Assembly: GCF_040833975.1 (NCBI RefSeq)
Contig: NZ_CP162131.1
Location: forward strand, 293,001-357,000
Reading direction: 5' to 3'
Length of the DNA: 64,000 bases
Source of the DNA: Leptospira sp. WS92.C1
GTDB taxonomy: Bacteria > Spirochaetota > Leptospiria > Leptospirales > Leptospiraceae
Part shown: one piece after another, positions 1 through 11,752 of the stretch
Layout of the letters: each line of letters opens with the position of its first letter
Numbering within the stretch: the first letter of the stretch is position 1
The notes under the pieces: model-generated
Databases searched by the model: none
Seen by the model: the letters and a program-made list of their open reading frames with translations, nothing else
What the model was told of the DNA's origin: nothing
Made by a program: the position numbers and the translations under genes

Positions 1-272
1 TTTTTGAGAAAATAATCCTCGATTTGAGCAAGAGGCATTTTCCCCGAGGATTCGCCTTTATAAAGCAGATATGCCTCTCGCAAAATTGCCTCGAACGCTA
101 AGTTATTTCTAAGAATGCTCTCCGTAAATTTTTCAGAGTCTCCATCGTTGCGGCCCTGAATCAACAAAATTTGAGCTCTTTCAATATGATCTGAAATAAA
201 ATACAAATCTCGCAATGAGCGAATTTTTTGTATGGCCTCTATTTTATCTTTAATCAATTCACTGAGATTCAT
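1..272 (-). CDS. Partial hypothetical protein, 3' end beyond window
   Basis: An open minus-strand frame starts at an ATG at 270-272 and runs off the left edge without a stop, giving about 90 residues. An in-frame TAG lies a few codons upstream, so this ATG is the first possible start. The peptide begins MNLSELIKDKIEAIQK and is charged and probably helical, with no signal peptide or membrane segment. It lies 93 bp downstream of the HTH regulator on the same strand. I do not recognise the family. Confidence 0.55.
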   Translation of the reverse strand, partial: MNLSELIKDKIEAIQKIRSLRDLYFISDHIERAQILLIQGRNDGDSEKFTESILRNNLAFEAILREAYLLYKGESSGKMPLAQIEDYFLK

Positions 273-365
273 ATAATTTGTTTTCTATTGCGACTAACTA
301 GATTTTTAAGAAAGTCGTCTATTTTCAAAAATAATTTATCTTTGAAAAAATTCATATATAAAACA

Positions 366-806
366 TTAAGCATTCTGATCGGACACAGCTCGAATCATTT
401 GATAAATGAGAGTTCTCTTTTCCATAGGAACATTTTCAAACAAAGAAATCATCGTCTCTTCTGCTCGATCAGTGACGATCTTGCTCCAAAGAAAATCGCG
501 CTTCTTTATCTTTTTAACGGTTTCAGAATTTTCTTCAAGTGGCCTGTTTACTTCAGGAGTTCCAGTTCCTTTCATTAACCAGAGACCAGAAATATGATGA
601 ACGAATTCAATTTCCGCCGCAAGCTTATCCAACAGAGGACGCTTATCATTGCTAATATAACTGATATAGTTTTGAGACTTGCCGATGGACATTGCAAAGT
701 CTGCATCATTCATGGTTAAAATATTCTTAATCGTATATCGAAGACGTTTACCTGGAGTGGGTAAATCAGTATTTTCAAGCGGAACTGTAGTAATCTTATT
801 GGGCAT
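366..806 (-). CDS. XRE/CI-like helix-turn-helix transcriptional regulator
   Basis: This 146-aa protein has a helix-turn-helix of the lambda-repressor type at about residues 18-62. The segments MNDADFAMSIGKSQNYISYI and KRPLLDKLAAEIEF fit helices 2-5, followed by the typical HHISGLWLMKG extension that contacts DNA or the partner subunit. The C-terminal half (about 85-146) is charged and helical and may serve oligomerisation. It is the last complete gene of a minus-strand series that starts with the RHS gene and may regulate that locus, which is inference from position only. There is no signal peptide. The fold is clear; its operator is not known. Confidence 0.75.
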   Translation of the reverse strand: MPNKITTVPLENTDLPTPGKRLRYTIKNILTMNDADFAMSIGKSQNYISYISNDKRPLLDKLAAEIEFVHHISGLWLMKGTGTPEVNRPLEENSETVKKIKKRDFLWSKIVTDRAEETMISLFENVPMEKRTLIYQMIRAVSDQNA

Positions 807-868
807 AGATTAAAGATTTAATTTTGTCTAAGCTTGTTCGTTTTCTCTACATTCGCTGCATTAAAATA

Positions 869-1609
<741 letters not shown>

Positions 1610-1672
1610 TATTAACTCCAGAAAATCAATTTTACTAACAATTATCTTTTCACTATTCGATATTACAGAACT

Positions 1673-2002
<330 letters not shown>

Positions 2003-2034
2003 AATTTCTCGAACTGCACCGTCAATCCCCGCTG

Positions 2035-2151
2035 CTATTTTTCGATACTTGTCATCGATACTTGCAAAACGATTTCTCCAATAGGGATCGTTGTATCGGT
2101 TCTACAATTGGAAAAAACAATGATTAGTAAAAATACTAAATATTTAAACAT
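2035..2151 (-). pseudogene. Lipoprotein signal-peptide ORF truncated by the RHS tail
   Basis: A 38-codon frame begins MFKYLVFLLIIVFSNC, a convincing lipoprotein leader, and then runs out of frame into the RHS-tail homology and stops at 2035-2037. At the junction (about 2098) the leader frame and the tail frame differ by one base. A single-base insertion there would fuse the leader to [13 protein letters not shown] of the tail. It is either the remnant of a lipoprotein gene interrupted by recombination or a frameshifted lipo-RHS-tail fusion. Confidence 0.45.
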
Positions 2152-2192
2152 TCTAAAATGCCCGGAAGAATGAATTGAATTATTGTGAAATC

Positions 2193-2936
2193 TTATTTGG
2201 GAATTTCAATTTCCCATTCAACTTCTGCCTTCGTAACCCCGAATTGACCAAGTAAAATTGCATCCAAAAACAAACGGAGCGTATGTACTAAAAATATGCT
2301 AAAATAATATTTTGCGCCGGTGTATTCCGTTTCCCGTAATAATTTCAACCGAACGGAAGTGGTTTTCCCGTTTCTTATCCGAATACTTGGACAACCCATT
2401 GACATCGGATAAGATAACTCCTTATTGATACTCAGCTTAGCAAGGTCTAAGCATTTTTTTACTTCCTCGGAACTTAGATCATCTTTCCATCCAAAGATAG
2501 TATCCGGTATATGAACTAAGTCTTCACCATATTCTAACATTTTTCCTGTTAGAATATCGGTAAAAATATCTTGAGATTGAGATGACAGAGCAACCATTGT
2601 ATAATCGCCTTCCTCAAGACTGATTGTATAAGTTCCATTAGGCGGTATCAATACGTTTAAAATGTAATTGTAATTGCTTGGACGATATCTATCTTTAGGG
2701 ACGTCTATTTCTTGAGCTTCCTTAGATGTATTTATTTTTTTGTTTCCACGGAAAACAAACCAAATGGATCTTTTCCATTCCGCGCCAACTTTCACCGTAA
2801 AGCTCCCGCAATTACTACAATTCTCTTTCTTTCTCTCCTGTACAAGCTCCGTAGAACATGTGGAAAGAAGAAATATAAGCGTTAGATATTGAATAAAATG
2901 ATTCACTGTTCTCAATCTATCACACTCCCGGACCAT
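2193..2936 (-). CDS. Lipoprotein with CxxCG motif (paralogue of the gene at 869-1609)
   Basis: This 247-aa protein has a hydrophobic leader (HFIQYLTLIFLLSTC) ending at a lipobox Cys near residue 28, then CSNCGSFTVKVG and a beta-rich body. The C-terminal FLDAILLGQFGVTKAEVEWE matches its paralogue at 869-1609. The ATG at 2936 leaves a charged n-region (MVRECDRLR); a GTG at 2906 would give a shorter leader. It starts 4 bp after the upstream lipoprotein gene, so the two are probably cotranscribed with the RHS gene. The function is unknown; the repeated pairing with RHS tails is the main clue. Confidence 0.7.
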   Translation of the reverse strand: MVRECDRLRTVNHFIQYLTLIFLLSTCSTELVQERKKENCSNCGSFTVKVGAEWKRSIWFVFRGNKKINTSKEAQEIDVPKDRYRPSNYNYILNVLIPPNGTYTISLEEGDYTMVALSSQSQDIFTDILTGKMLEYGEDLVHIPDTIFGWKDDLSSEEVKKCLDLAKLSINKELSYPMSMGCPSIRIRNGKTTSVRLKLLRETEYTGAKYYFSIFLVHTLRLFLDAILLGQFGVTKAEVEWEIEIPK

Positions 2937-2940
2937 ATTC

Positions 2941-3609
2941 TTACTTAGGATTTATTCCAGCATCCATTAGGAAATCATCAACAGTTTGAACGAGTGATTC
3001 TTCCGGCACAGATCGAATTAGATTAATCCAGGAAACTGGAAGGAGAAGAACTGAAACGACAATGTAAACACTTGAATTATATATAAATTTAACACTTTTC
3101 GAATTGGAATTGAAAAGTTTAAAGGAAACTTCACTTGTTGTGGAACCCCAAAAAGGAATAATACCAAAAGTTATTCCAGAAAATAAATTCCATACCTGGC
3201 AGCCGTTGAATTCTTCTGCCATTTTTTTTCTGGCACAATCCGGATTCGTATTCCAATGAAATGAAATATAAACTTTAGAATTAGATAGAATTCCAGTTTG
3301 GCATTTTTGAAAACCTGTTCTTTGGACAAATTTGTCTTCAATTATTTGACGGTACGAATAGTATTTCTTTTCAATTGCTGATTCATAACGATCACTATTA
3401 TGTTTAATTGGATTACCGTTTATTTCTTCTGAATCGAACTCAAAGCAAGTTATTCCCGATGTTGATTTAGAAAATGAAAATTGATTCTCTATTCTTTTTT
3501 CGGGCGTTTGCTTGAATTGCAAACACCCAAATGAAAGAAAAATAAGAATTAAGCAGAGTATGTTTTTAACTCGAATCAAATAGCTATTGTGTATTATAAG
3601 GTCGACCAT
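2941..3609 (-). CDS. Lipoprotein following the RHS gene, possible envelope or immunity partner
   Basis: The product is about 222 aa with a leader ([14 protein letters not shown]) and a lipobox Cys at about residue 29. Two later hydrophobic segments occur: [15 protein letters not shown] and a longer one, [18 protein letters not shown], which may insert in the membrane. I chose the ATG at 3609. A GTG at 3624 has a better placed AAGGAA and a TTG at 3639 is also open; all overlap the last codons of the RHS gene, so translation is probably coupled. It ends 4 bp before the next lipoprotein gene. No family is recognised. A gene directly downstream of, and overlapping, an RHS tail is the usual position for an immunity gene, but that is inference. 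Confidence 0.65.
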   Translation of the reverse strand: MVDLIIHNSYLIRVKNILCLILIFLSFGCLQFKQTPEKRIENQFSFSKSTSGITCFEFDSEEINGNPIKHNSDRYESAIEKKYYSYRQIIEDKFVQRTGFQKCQTGILSNSKVYISFHWNTNPDCARKKMAEEFNGCQVWNLFSGITFGIIPFWGSTTSEVSFKLFNSNSKSVKFIYNSSVYIVVSVLLLPVSWINLIRSVPEESLVQTVDDFLMDAGINPK

Positions 3610-6600
3610 CTTCGGCTTCTTCACCTGTAATTCCTTCAATTATTAGTTTAGCAGCCGTAAAGACCAAAGCCGCAATCGCAGATCCGACAATTCCTTCTCC
3701 CAAAAGTGCAATCGCGAAAACAAAAATCTCTGGAGCGAAGATAAGAACAAGAACGATTACAACTCCTGCTATTATTTTTACCCAATCCCAAGCTAAAATA
3801 TCCTGCCAAACATGTCCAAGAAATTTACCAACTATGCTATGATCTAAACTCCACATTCTTGTTCCGTGATTTCGAGAATAAGTTCCACCGGTCATAATTT
3901 CTCGAACTGCACCGTCAATTCCACTTGCTATCCTTCGAAATTGAGCATCGTAACCCTTTAAACGATTTCTCCAATAATGATCATTATATCGCATACCTGC
4001 TCTAAATCCATGATCAATATCATGGAGACGGCTTTTGACAACCGAGTCGGCCTGCTTACCTAGAAAACGAGATGTATGATCGGTAGATCTACCGATTTCA
4101 CGCGCTTGACGAGCTATGTTTCGACCAATCTCTCTTGCCCCTCCATCGATATTCGATGCGATTTGTCTGGATATATGATCTATTGAGCGGCCGGAAGCGG
4201 CTATAGTTCCATTTGCTGCATGAACCACATTCTTTACAATTTGATTGAACATATGAATCCAAGCATTCTTACCTGCTGGATCTCGATAGCTCATCGGATT
4301 GCCGTCTACATACATGTAAAGATTGCTTCCAGAATGAGATTCTCCATTTACCACTGTATCAGCCTGTAAGAATCTTCCCATTTCCGGATCATAATATCTG
4401 GATTTGTAGAACAACAAACCGGTCTCTTTATCTTCTTCTTGACCAGAGTATTTATTTCTAAATACATCGGGACCATAAGAATCCGTTCTTAAGATTCCAC
4501 CGTATGGTTTGTAGGAAACAAAACTGGTCCCTACTGCCGATCCACCGGAAAGAGGTTTCCCAGAGCCATTAGTAGCCATAGAAATCGATCCCAAATGATT
4601 TGGGTGAAAGAAAATCATACCGGGAACCGGGCTTCCTCCGATCGGTCCTCCTCCTGAACCATTTCCTGGATTGGAAATAGATGGGGTATCAGCCGGAATT
4701 GTAGAAGGAAATACAACCCAAGGAGGGTCTCCATTCTTTTCACCTGTACCGGGTAGAACTCCGCAGGAAAAGAAATTAAAGCTCATAAATACACTCAGGA
4801 TAAGAATTGGCGTTACTCCAAGTCGAATCGGCTCCATGAAATTCCATTGATTCGAATTAAAAATTGTATAACTTACAAATCCAACCAAACAAAAACCGAA
4901 CAGGATCATCATAGTTAATCGGAATTTATTTCCAATTCTTCCATGATCGACTGCGAAAATTGCAGTCACTGCTTCAAGATAATGATCTTTTACTCTGTTT
5001 TGATAATAGCTTCCGCAATCTTTTGAGATCCCTTTACAAAAAGTCTCTCTTGGATGCAGAAAAACACTCGCCATAGTGAATTCTTGAGGAACGTCAAATT
5101 GATTTTTCGCCAATAGATTTGCAGTCTCCAAAGTAAGCTGAGAGACGAGGTCCCCTGCCATACCTTTCACATAAAGAGTATGCAATGGAGAAAATCCTGG
5201 ACGAAAACTGATTTCATAAGCTCCGTCAATACTTACCACACTACTTCCGTCAGATGGTTTACTTTTTCGAATTCTGGAACCGGTAAAGTCATAATCATAC
5301 GTGAGAGTTTCTCCGTCCTTTGTGAGAATTCTCTGAAGCTTACCCATTGGATCATATTCCAAGGCATCCCCATCTCTGTTAGTCATAAGACCGGAACTAT
5401 CATAGGAGTAATTTTTAGTTCCTTGAGGAGAGGTAATCTGAGTTACTGCATGATTACTTCCGCTATAAGAATAGATACTGGTTCCTTTTTTAATTAGGTT
5501 CCCACCATCCGTATATTGATAGTCTTCTTCGCCGTATTTTCCTTTTGCATTGGTGAGTCGATTAAACTGGTCATATTGAAATTCTTGAGTTCTTGTAGGA
5601 TTTTTTAGATCTTCTAATTTCGTAATATTGCCAGATAGATCGTATTCATATTTGATACTTTCATAAATATCTGAGTCCAGACCCGTAACCAATTCAGTAG
5701 GTCTTTGATAAATCGGATCAAAATAGATACTCGTTTGGACTCCGTTACCGACCGATCGTAAAACTTTAAATCTTCCACTTTCAACCAATGGCCCTTGATA
5801 ACTTACGATAGGATGACCGGAACTACTTCCATCGGCAGAATCCATAGCGACAGATCGAAGATATCCTCCCGGAGTAAATTGATTATGAACTACCGTTCCA
5901 TCCGGATACGTAATCGATGTTTCTCGATTCCCTAAATCATATTCTTTTAAGTAAATAAAAGTTAAATCTTCCTGATTCAAATATTTTCGAATCCGCTTCT
6001 TGTTTCCTCTTGAATCATACTGAAATTCTGTTTTTCCAACGGAATCGATTACAGAAGTTAATTTCCCCTTTCCATTGGACGCCCCAGCCTCATCGTAAGC
6101 TAGCTGAACGTTCTGTGTAGAGCCATTCGAATGATGCCCTGTAATACCGATCAATCGATCCAAAATATCATACTGATATGCGATATAAGATCCGTTCGCG
6201 TTATGCTGTTCCAAAACCTTACCAGTCAAAGAATTTTGAAACGTAGTGGTCCCCGTATTTATTGTTGTTTGAGAAAGCTTATTCCCTAATAGATCAAAAT
6301 TAAAACTAACGTTCTTACCTTCCGGATCACGAATTTGAGTTACCTTACCCTGCGCGTTGTAAGAATATTGGATCGTCTTTGCATTCTCTGTTTTGGAAAG
6401 GATTTCTCCCAAAGCATTTTTCGTAACAGACGTTGATGAGATTGGATTCGAATTTACAGAAGTAGTCGAATTGGTCGTAAATCCGGAATATGTAAAGGTT
6501 GCTTTTTTTCCGGATGAATCGGAAACTTCGACAGGTCGATTCTCAGCATCATATACATAATTTGTTGTTACAAAAGGTGTCGCCCCGATATACGGATCTG

Positions 6601-9600
6601 TTTTACTTTTCAGGATCCCATTCGAATAATAAGTCGTGTCCTCTATCAGGACGATTGCATCCACAGCCAAGCTCTCGCTCTTGATCACTCGACCATATGG
6701 ATCATGTGTTTCTTGAGTCCATGAATCCCCGGTTTTCGGATCGTGAATTGTCTTCTTTACTTTTTCATTCCCAGGAACGCCTGTTCCAGTATATTCAATA
6801 ACTTCTGACCAATCAGATTCTCCAGGATACTTTACCCCCGCAAGTCGATTGTAAAAGTCATAAGATTTTTCGGAAATATTCCCATTAGGATCAACATTCC
6901 TCAATTCTTGACCAAAAACATAATCATAAGCCTTTTGAACTTCTAAACCCAGAGAATTCGTTATCCGGGTTAAGTAATTATGAGTCACGGAGTCGTATTC
7001 CAACAAACTTATGTTTCCGTTCGAATCCTGTATCGAAGTTGGATTTCCATAACTATCGTAAGACAAAATGGACTGAGTGGAAAACTGGGTCGTCGCGGGC
7101 TTAATCAGCGTTTTTATCTGAGATACTAAATGATTAGAATAGCTAATCTCAACATGAGAGGCGATATTTCCTCCTCTTGATTTTTCAACTTCAGTTATTT
7201 CAGTTAAAATCCAATCAGATATAGACGGCGAAAACGTTTTGTCTTCCCTTAATGTCAGAGCAGGGTTGCCATCAACTTGTATTACATTTGAAAGTTCATT
7301 TGCATAGCTATCGTATGAATAATTCGTTTGTGAGGTAGTCAGTATCGAAGAATCCTGATATGAAATTACATTTTCTTGAATCTTCCGAGTCAGGTTCATC
7401 CCAAATGGACTCGTTACAGTATCGTATTGAATGGTTGTCGACGAGGTTGGAATATTATTAACAAAGCTGTCACTTTTAGTAATCAATCCTGCAAAATTTG
7501 GATTTGTTCCTCCGTAAGTATTGATTGTCTTACCGCCAGACATTGTATTGGAACTTGTAATTTTAAGAAATCCCATCCCCGCAAAATCGTCTTTATTCTT
7601 AAAATATACTCTGTTATTTTCGTAAATGTAATGATCGGAATCTCCAAATCCGTTTGCAACTTGAGAATACACATTGGTTACGACAGAATAGGATGCTAAA
7701 TTTGGTTTCATAAAACCGATCAACGAATTAAAAGAGATAGCATTGGCTATACTCGGATTCGTGCGTTCGTAGGTATTCGCGTAGGTAATTTCAGCGGATT
7801 TTTCTTCAGTACTTACGATTTGAGTCAATACTCCTCTCGAAACTGAATTTGTAAATACTGGCTCTATGTATTTTACACCTACGTTATAGTCGTGTGCGAA
7901 CGTATTCCATTCCCAGCAAGGACCGATACCATTTACAAAAGCCGTATTCGAAGCAAGTTCTCTATAGGAAGCCTGTAGTCCTATAAAGTCAGCTCTTCCG
8001 TCTTGATTTGTATCTAATGCATAAGTAAATGCAGGCGCATCAATCTGTAACTCGCCATCTTTAGAATAAGAAATCGAATTGTTCTTACTTCTGGAAAAGG
8101 AAACATAGATTTTTCCATTTTCGAATCGCAAAAAATCGGAGCGACCATCCCCATCTGCGTCAGCCATCGCCTTTGTATGAGTAAAATTATTATAAACCGC
8201 AACGCTTTGTTGGGACATGATTGTCGGATCAAACGGATTCGGAATAATTTCATTTATATCAAATCCCACATCGTAGAGATGATCATCAGATCCCCTCTTC
8301 ACATGAAATCCAACGTTATTTAAGAAAAATACGTAATGATTCAACGTCTCAGGAATTCCATCCCAATCAATATCAAACTGAGTAGACTGTGCCCCATCGC
8401 TGGAGACAACAAAACTTACATCAAAAGACTGAGTGGATGGATTAAATATCTCTACAAGAAAATTCATTCCGGAAGTAGAAATCCGGTCGTTGATTCCATC
8501 CAAATTAATATCTTTGTAAGAGTAACGTTTTTCTCCTCCTGTCCCAGCAGCAGAAACATCCAAAGCATTGACTGCATGATCTACAGGAGATGAAATCGGT
8601 CCTGCCAAAGAGTGGCCGTTAGATAAATATGTGTATAATACGCCATCTTGATAAGTAATTAAATCGATGTATCCATCTCCGTTCGAATCTGACAAAAAAC
8701 GATCCGATAGTGAACCTGGCTTGGAAATTGTACTGGTTGTCGTTGTTCTAATGCTTAAATTCCCGGACTGATATTCTAAAAATGTAATTTTTAAATTCTG
8801 TGTTCCATCCGGGTTATCAAACATTCTTACGTAATCCGGTACGGAATTTCCATCCATATCAATGAATTGTTTAAAACTGGTTCCAAGACCGGAAATGTTA
8901 AGGTTAGCACTTGAAGAAAACGTATTACCATTTGAAAAATATACATCAAACGTTAAAGAATCATTTAACTGCAAAAAATCAGCCAGGCCATCCGAATTTA
9001 AATCGATGAGTTGATGATATCCGCCAGAACCACCGGCATGAAGATTTACTGAAATAGGAAAGTTGACGTATGCGTTTGCAATATTGGATGCTAAATTTGA
9101 TACAATTGATTTACCGAATGCAAATTTACGACCGGTCCCTTCTTCATCCAAAACAATAAGATCTGTTAATAAATCACCATCAATATCCCCTTGTAAAATT
9201 TTAGAATTTTCGCTGAATTTAAATATTTTTGGAGAAATCTGAGTTACAGTTCCTGGATTCGAAACTGACAACTTGCTTAGATAATTAGTTAGGTCTATTT
9301 GGCCATTGGCGCCTTTCGAAGAACCAGAGACCCAAACCAGTTCCGGTGGTTTACTTCGATCCAATGTAGCAAAGAAAGACTGCGAACCGACTTGTCCGTT
9401 TATACATTGGTCCCCAACTCGATTCATAAAGGAGGCGCACGTAAGACCAGCAGAAGGGATAATTGCCATACAAGCTGCAGACGAAGAACAAGCACACCAA
9501 AGTGCGGCTTCGTTACATGTCCCCTCTAATGATTTTACATCATATCGATAAGTCATATCAATTGGAGCGGGTGCTGATTTCACTCCGGAACTTGCCCCTG

Positions 9601-10549
9601 TTGGATTACTATCGTTATAAACAAAAGACAATGGCCCATATCCTTTTCTTTGGATAGAAGCTAATCGATTCTTTTGATCCATTAGGGAATTGGAATAAGC
9701 AAATTGTAATTTTTCAGATTCGACTGTAGAACCATCGTCCTGCTTTTGGGTAACAATAATGGAAGCGATTCGAGATCTTAATTTTGATCTAAAATTAACA
9801 AATGCAGTTTCAAAAGCATCAGAACGATCTTCATAAATGATTGTGACTATACTACTTCCATGATTGTATTCAATATGATCGGGTAAAGGAACCCCATTGG
9901 AAGAACTCGCGGGATTGTAATGAATTTTGTAGCTGTTGCCTTGTAAGTCTTGAACCCGATTCAAAGCCCAAATTCTGGTATCACCACTTTCGTTTTGGAG
10001 ATTCGCATTGGAGTTTGGATTATCTGGAGAATTATCATCCCCAAAAAAGTATTTGATTCCGTTACGATCTGTTACGACCCAAGAATCGCCTGTCTTTATA
10101 AATCTATAAAAGGATTCGAATTTGGTGTGATATACGCCGGGGGAAATTAAAATCAATTCTCCCGCAAAACTTGAATAACCATCGGATGCATCATCGTGAA
10201 TCCCCTTTGATGGGTTAAATGAAATGGATGGAAATCCAGATAGATCCCAACCCTCTCCCAACAACCCCTCCTTTTGACTGGAAGAATATCCAAGCGATAG
10301 CTCAGGAGTCACCCCCTTCTTCCCTTTTGGAAGTTGAATAGGGATGGATGCATTTGCATTTCCAAAAGAATCGACTGTAATCTCTGGAATCGGATGGGGG
10401 ATCGATGTTTCTAAACTTAAAGAATAGAATGAGTTGAAAATTTGAAAAAGCGGGAATGCTGCGATCGAGAAAAAAGCCACCAACCCTAAAAGAATAAAAA
10501 TAATTACTTTCCTTCTAATACTTACGAAACCAACGAAAAGATTTTTCAT
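3584..10549 (-). CDS. Giant SpvB / VCBS / RHS-repeat protein with hydrophobic C-terminal tail
   Basis: This roughly 2,320-aa protein has an N-terminal membrane or signal segment (about 15-35), then an SpvB-type domain ([30 protein letters not shown]). FG-GAP/VCBS calcium-binding-like repeats follow at about 450-860 ([36 protein letters not shown]). RHS/YD repeats fill about 1150-1750. Two hydrophobic segments with FFSCGV lie at about 1870-1940. The RHS core, [14 protein letters not shown], is near 2057. The tail (about 2110-2320) has repeats of REIGR and a TM stretch ([22 protein letters not shown]). Such shells encapsulate C-terminal effectors in Tc/RHS systems. Here the tail looks membrane-active rather than enzymatic. 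The ATG at 10549 is preferred over a TTG at 10555. Confidence 0.85.
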   Translation of the reverse strand: MKNLFVGFVSIRRKVIIFILLGLVAFFSIAAFPLFQIFNSFYSLSLETSIPHPIPEITVDSFGNANASIPIQLPKGKKGVTPELSLGYSSSQKEGLLGEGWDLSGFPSISFNPSKGIHDDASDGYSSFAGELILISPGVYHTKFESFYRFIKTGDSWVVTDRNGIKYFFGDDNSPDNPNSNANLQNESGDTRIWALNRVQDLQGNSYKIHYNPASSSNGVPLPDHIEYNHGSSIVTIIYEDRSDAFETAFVNFRSKLRSRIASIIVTQKQDDGSTVESEKLQFAYSNSLMDQKNRLASIQRKGYGPLSFVYNDSNPTGASSGVKSAPAPIDMTYRYDVKSLEGTCNEAALWCACSSSAACMAIIPSAGLTCASFMNRVGDQCINGQVGSQSFFATLDRSKPPELVWVSGSSKGANGQIDLTNYLSKLSVSNPGTVTQISPKIFKFSENSKILQGDIDGDLLTDLIVLDEEGTGRKFAFGKSIVSNLASNIANAYVNFPISVNLHAGGSGGYHQLIDLNSDGLADFLQLNDSLTFDVYFSNGNTFSSSANLNISGLGTSFKQFIDMDGNSVPDYVRMFDNPDGTQNLKITFLEYQSGNLSIRTTTTSTISKPGSLSDRFLSDSNGDGYIDLITYQDGVLYTYLSNGHSLAGPISSPVDHAVNALDVSAAGTGGEKRYSYKDINLDGINDRISTSGMNFLVEIFNPSTQSFDVSFVVSSDGAQSTQFDIDWDGIPETLNHYVFFLNNVGFHVKRGSDDHLYDVGFDINEIIPNPFDPTIMSQQSVAVYNNFTHTKAMADADGDGRSDFLRFENGKIYVSFSRSKNNSISYSKDGELQIDAPAFTYALDTNQDGRADFIGLQASYRELASNTAFVNGIGPCWEWNTFAHDYNVGVKYIEPVFTNSVSRGVLTQIVSTEEKSAEITYANTYERTNPSIANAISFNSLIGFMKPNLASYSVVTNVYSQVANGFGDSDHYIYENNRVYFKNKDDFAGMGFLKITSSNTMSGGKTINTYGGTNPNFAGLITKSDSFVNNIPTSSTTIQYDTVTSPFGMNLTRKIQENVISYQDSSILTTSQTNYSYDSYANELSNVIQVDGNPALTLREDKTFSPSISDWILTEITEVEKSRGGNIASHVEISYSNHLVSQIKTLIKPATTQFSTQSILSYDSYGNPTSIQDSNGNISLLEYDSVTHNYLTRITNSLGLEVQKAYDYVFGQELRNVDPNGNISEKSYDFYNRLAGVKYPGESDWSEVIEYTGTGVPGNEKVKKTIHDPKTGDSWTQETHDPYGRVIKSESLAVDAIVLIEDTTYYSNGILKSKTDPYIGATPFVTTNYVYDAENRPVEVSDSSGKKATFTYSGFTTNSTTSVNSNPISSTSVTKNALGEILSKTENAKTIQYSYNAQGKVTQIRDPEGKNVSFNFDLLGNKLSQTTINTGTTTFQNSLTGKVLEQHNANGSYIAYQYDILDRLIGITGHHSNGSTQNVQLAYDEAGASNGKGKLTSVIDSVGKTEFQYDSRGNKKRIRKYLNQEDLTFIYLKEYDLGNRETSITYPDGTVVHNQFTPGGYLRSVAMDSADGSSSGHPIVSYQGPLVESGRFKVLRSVGNGVQTSIYFDPIYQRPTELVTGLDSDIYESIKYEYDLSGNITKLEDLKNPTRTQEFQYDQFNRLTNAKGKYGEEDYQYTDGGNLIKKGTSIYSYSGSNHAVTQITSPQGTKNYSYDSSGLMTNRDGDALEYDPMGKLQRILTKDGETLTYDYDFTGSRIRKSKPSDGSSVVSIDGAYEISFRPGFSPLHTLYVKGMAGDLVSQLTLETANLLAKNQFDVPQEFTMASVFLHPRETFCKGISKDCGSYYQNRVKDHYLEAVTAIFAVDHGRIGNKFRLTMMILFGFCLVGFVSYTIFNSNQWNFMEPIRLGVTPILILSVFMSFNFFSCGVLPGTGEKNGDPPWVVFPSTIPADTPSISNPGNGSGGGPIGGSPVPGMIFFHPNHLGSISMATNGSGKPLSGGSAVGTSFVSYKPYGGILRTDSYGPDVFRNKYSGQEEDKETGLLFYKSRYYDPEMGRFLQADTVVNGESHSGSNLYMYVDGNPMSYRDPAGKNAWIHMFNQIVKNVVHAANGTIAASGRSIDHISRQIASNIDGGAREIGRNIARQAREIGRSTDHTSRFLGKQADSVVKSRLHDIDHGFRAGMRYNDHYWRNRLKGYDAQFRRIASGIDGAVREIMTGGTYSRNHGTRMWSLDHSIVGKFLGHVWQDILAWDWVKIIAGVVIVLVLIFAPEIFVFAIALLGEGIVGSAIAALVFTAAKLIIEGITGEEAEDGRPYNTQ
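3836..3991. repeat. Duplicated RHS junction block, copy 2
   Basis: This is the partner of the 1943-2098 block, located inside the 3' end of the RHS gene. Both copies are in the same orientation, so homologous recombination between them could swap the hydrophobic tails and delete the intervening lipoprotein genes. Confidence 0.75.
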
Positions 10550-10819
10550 TTCCAAAGCTTGTCCCTACCCAGTTTCAAAAAACTAAATCATAGGGTTAAT
10601 TGGGTCAAAATATGGTCAATTGAAATATAATTGGATTATTTTTATCATTTATTCTGAATTATAATCAAGTAGAAACAAGTTACGTTATATTGCTTTTAAT
10701 AATTTGACTTATCCTATAAATATACCTGAATGACATGAAATAGGGAACTATTTCGCATATTGCCTTAGGAATTCGAGTAATTATCGCGTTCTTTGGTTTT
10801 ATGGCAAAATTGATTTTAA

Positions 10820-11704
10820 ATGTTTAATAAAATTTCAGTCGGCTTTATTTTCTTTCTCCTATTTCTTTCCCAATCGCTGTTTTCAGCGGAAATCATTTTT
10901 AAAGACGGCTCCGCATTCATAGGAAAAGTTTTGGAAGAATCGGATCTTAGGATTAAATTTCAGTGGAAGGAAAAGATCTACGAGATTCCGAGAAAAGACT
11001 TAACGTCCATCGATCCTTCAAAAAATGGTGCAGACACTTCCTATCATTACAGCTCCTTCTTTCTAAAAGATGGAAGCCATATCAAAGGGATTGTAGCGCA
11101 AGAAACAGATAAAGAAATAACCCTCAAAACAGATCTTGGATTTATCCATTTAGATCGAATCAAGATCAAAGAGACTGATCGGCCTGAAAATCTAAACCCA
11201 AGTTTTAACGTAAAATATTTAGATTCAGGGAACAAAGAATGGAATCATAAATTTGGAATTTCCTTTCATGGTCTTGCCAATGGTCCCCCTTTAGGCGGAA
11301 CCAATCCTTTAACATCGGGAGCTGGATTTTTCTTAGAGCCTGCTTTTTTCCAAATCTTTTCATTTAGACCCGGTTTCAGAATCGAATATCAAGAATCACC
11401 CGGATCAGGTCATTATTCTTTTTTCAATCAATTCCTCTATCTAAACGGCTCATACCGATTTGCAGATAAAATTCTTTTAGACTTCTATTCCAACTTTGGA
11501 GTTGGCGCATCCACAATTCAGTATTCTGGAAGCGGACAAAAATTCGGAGGCACCGATCCCGCTCTCTATTTGGAAATCGGATGGCAAGGTCTTCAGTATA
11601 GATCCTTAATATTCAGAACAGGTCTTCGATCCACTTGTATCTTTGAATCATCTGGTCGTTTCTGTAATGGTGGATTAGAATTCGGTGTAATCTATGTTTT
11701 ATAA
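10820..11704 (+). CDS. Putative outer-membrane beta-barrel protein
   Basis: This 294-aa protein has a cleavable signal peptide (IFFLLFLSQSLFSA, cut near residue 23). An N-terminal domain at about 24-105 has two repeats of the type FKDGSAFIGKVLEE / LKDGSHIKGIVAQE, a small beta motif often found as LSm-like or periplasmic repeats. The region from about 140 to the end has alternating aromatic and polar residues in strand-turn patterns, and the protein ends with GLEFGVIYVL, as expected for a C-terminal barrel strand. It is divergent from the RHS gene across a 270-bp AT-rich gap and leads a plus-strand cluster of surface proteins. The exact family is not recognised. Confidence 0.65.
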   Translation: MFNKISVGFIFFLLFLSQSLFSAEIIFKDGSAFIGKVLEESDLRIKFQWKEKIYEIPRKDLTSIDPSKNGADTSYHYSSFFLKDGSHIKGIVAQETDKEITLKTDLGFIHLDRIKIKETDRPENLNPSFNVKYLDSGNKEWNHKFGISFHGLANGPPLGGTNPLTSGAGFFLEPAFFQIFSFRPGFRIEYQESPGSGHYSFFNQFLYLNGSYRFADKILLDFYSNFGVGASTIQYSGSGQKFGGTDPALYLEIGWQGLQYRSLIFRTGLRSTCIFESSGRFCNGGLEFGVIYVL

Positions 11705-11752
11705 ACTTCAGACTCAATCTATGAATGGACAGATAAGATCAGGGGTAACAAT

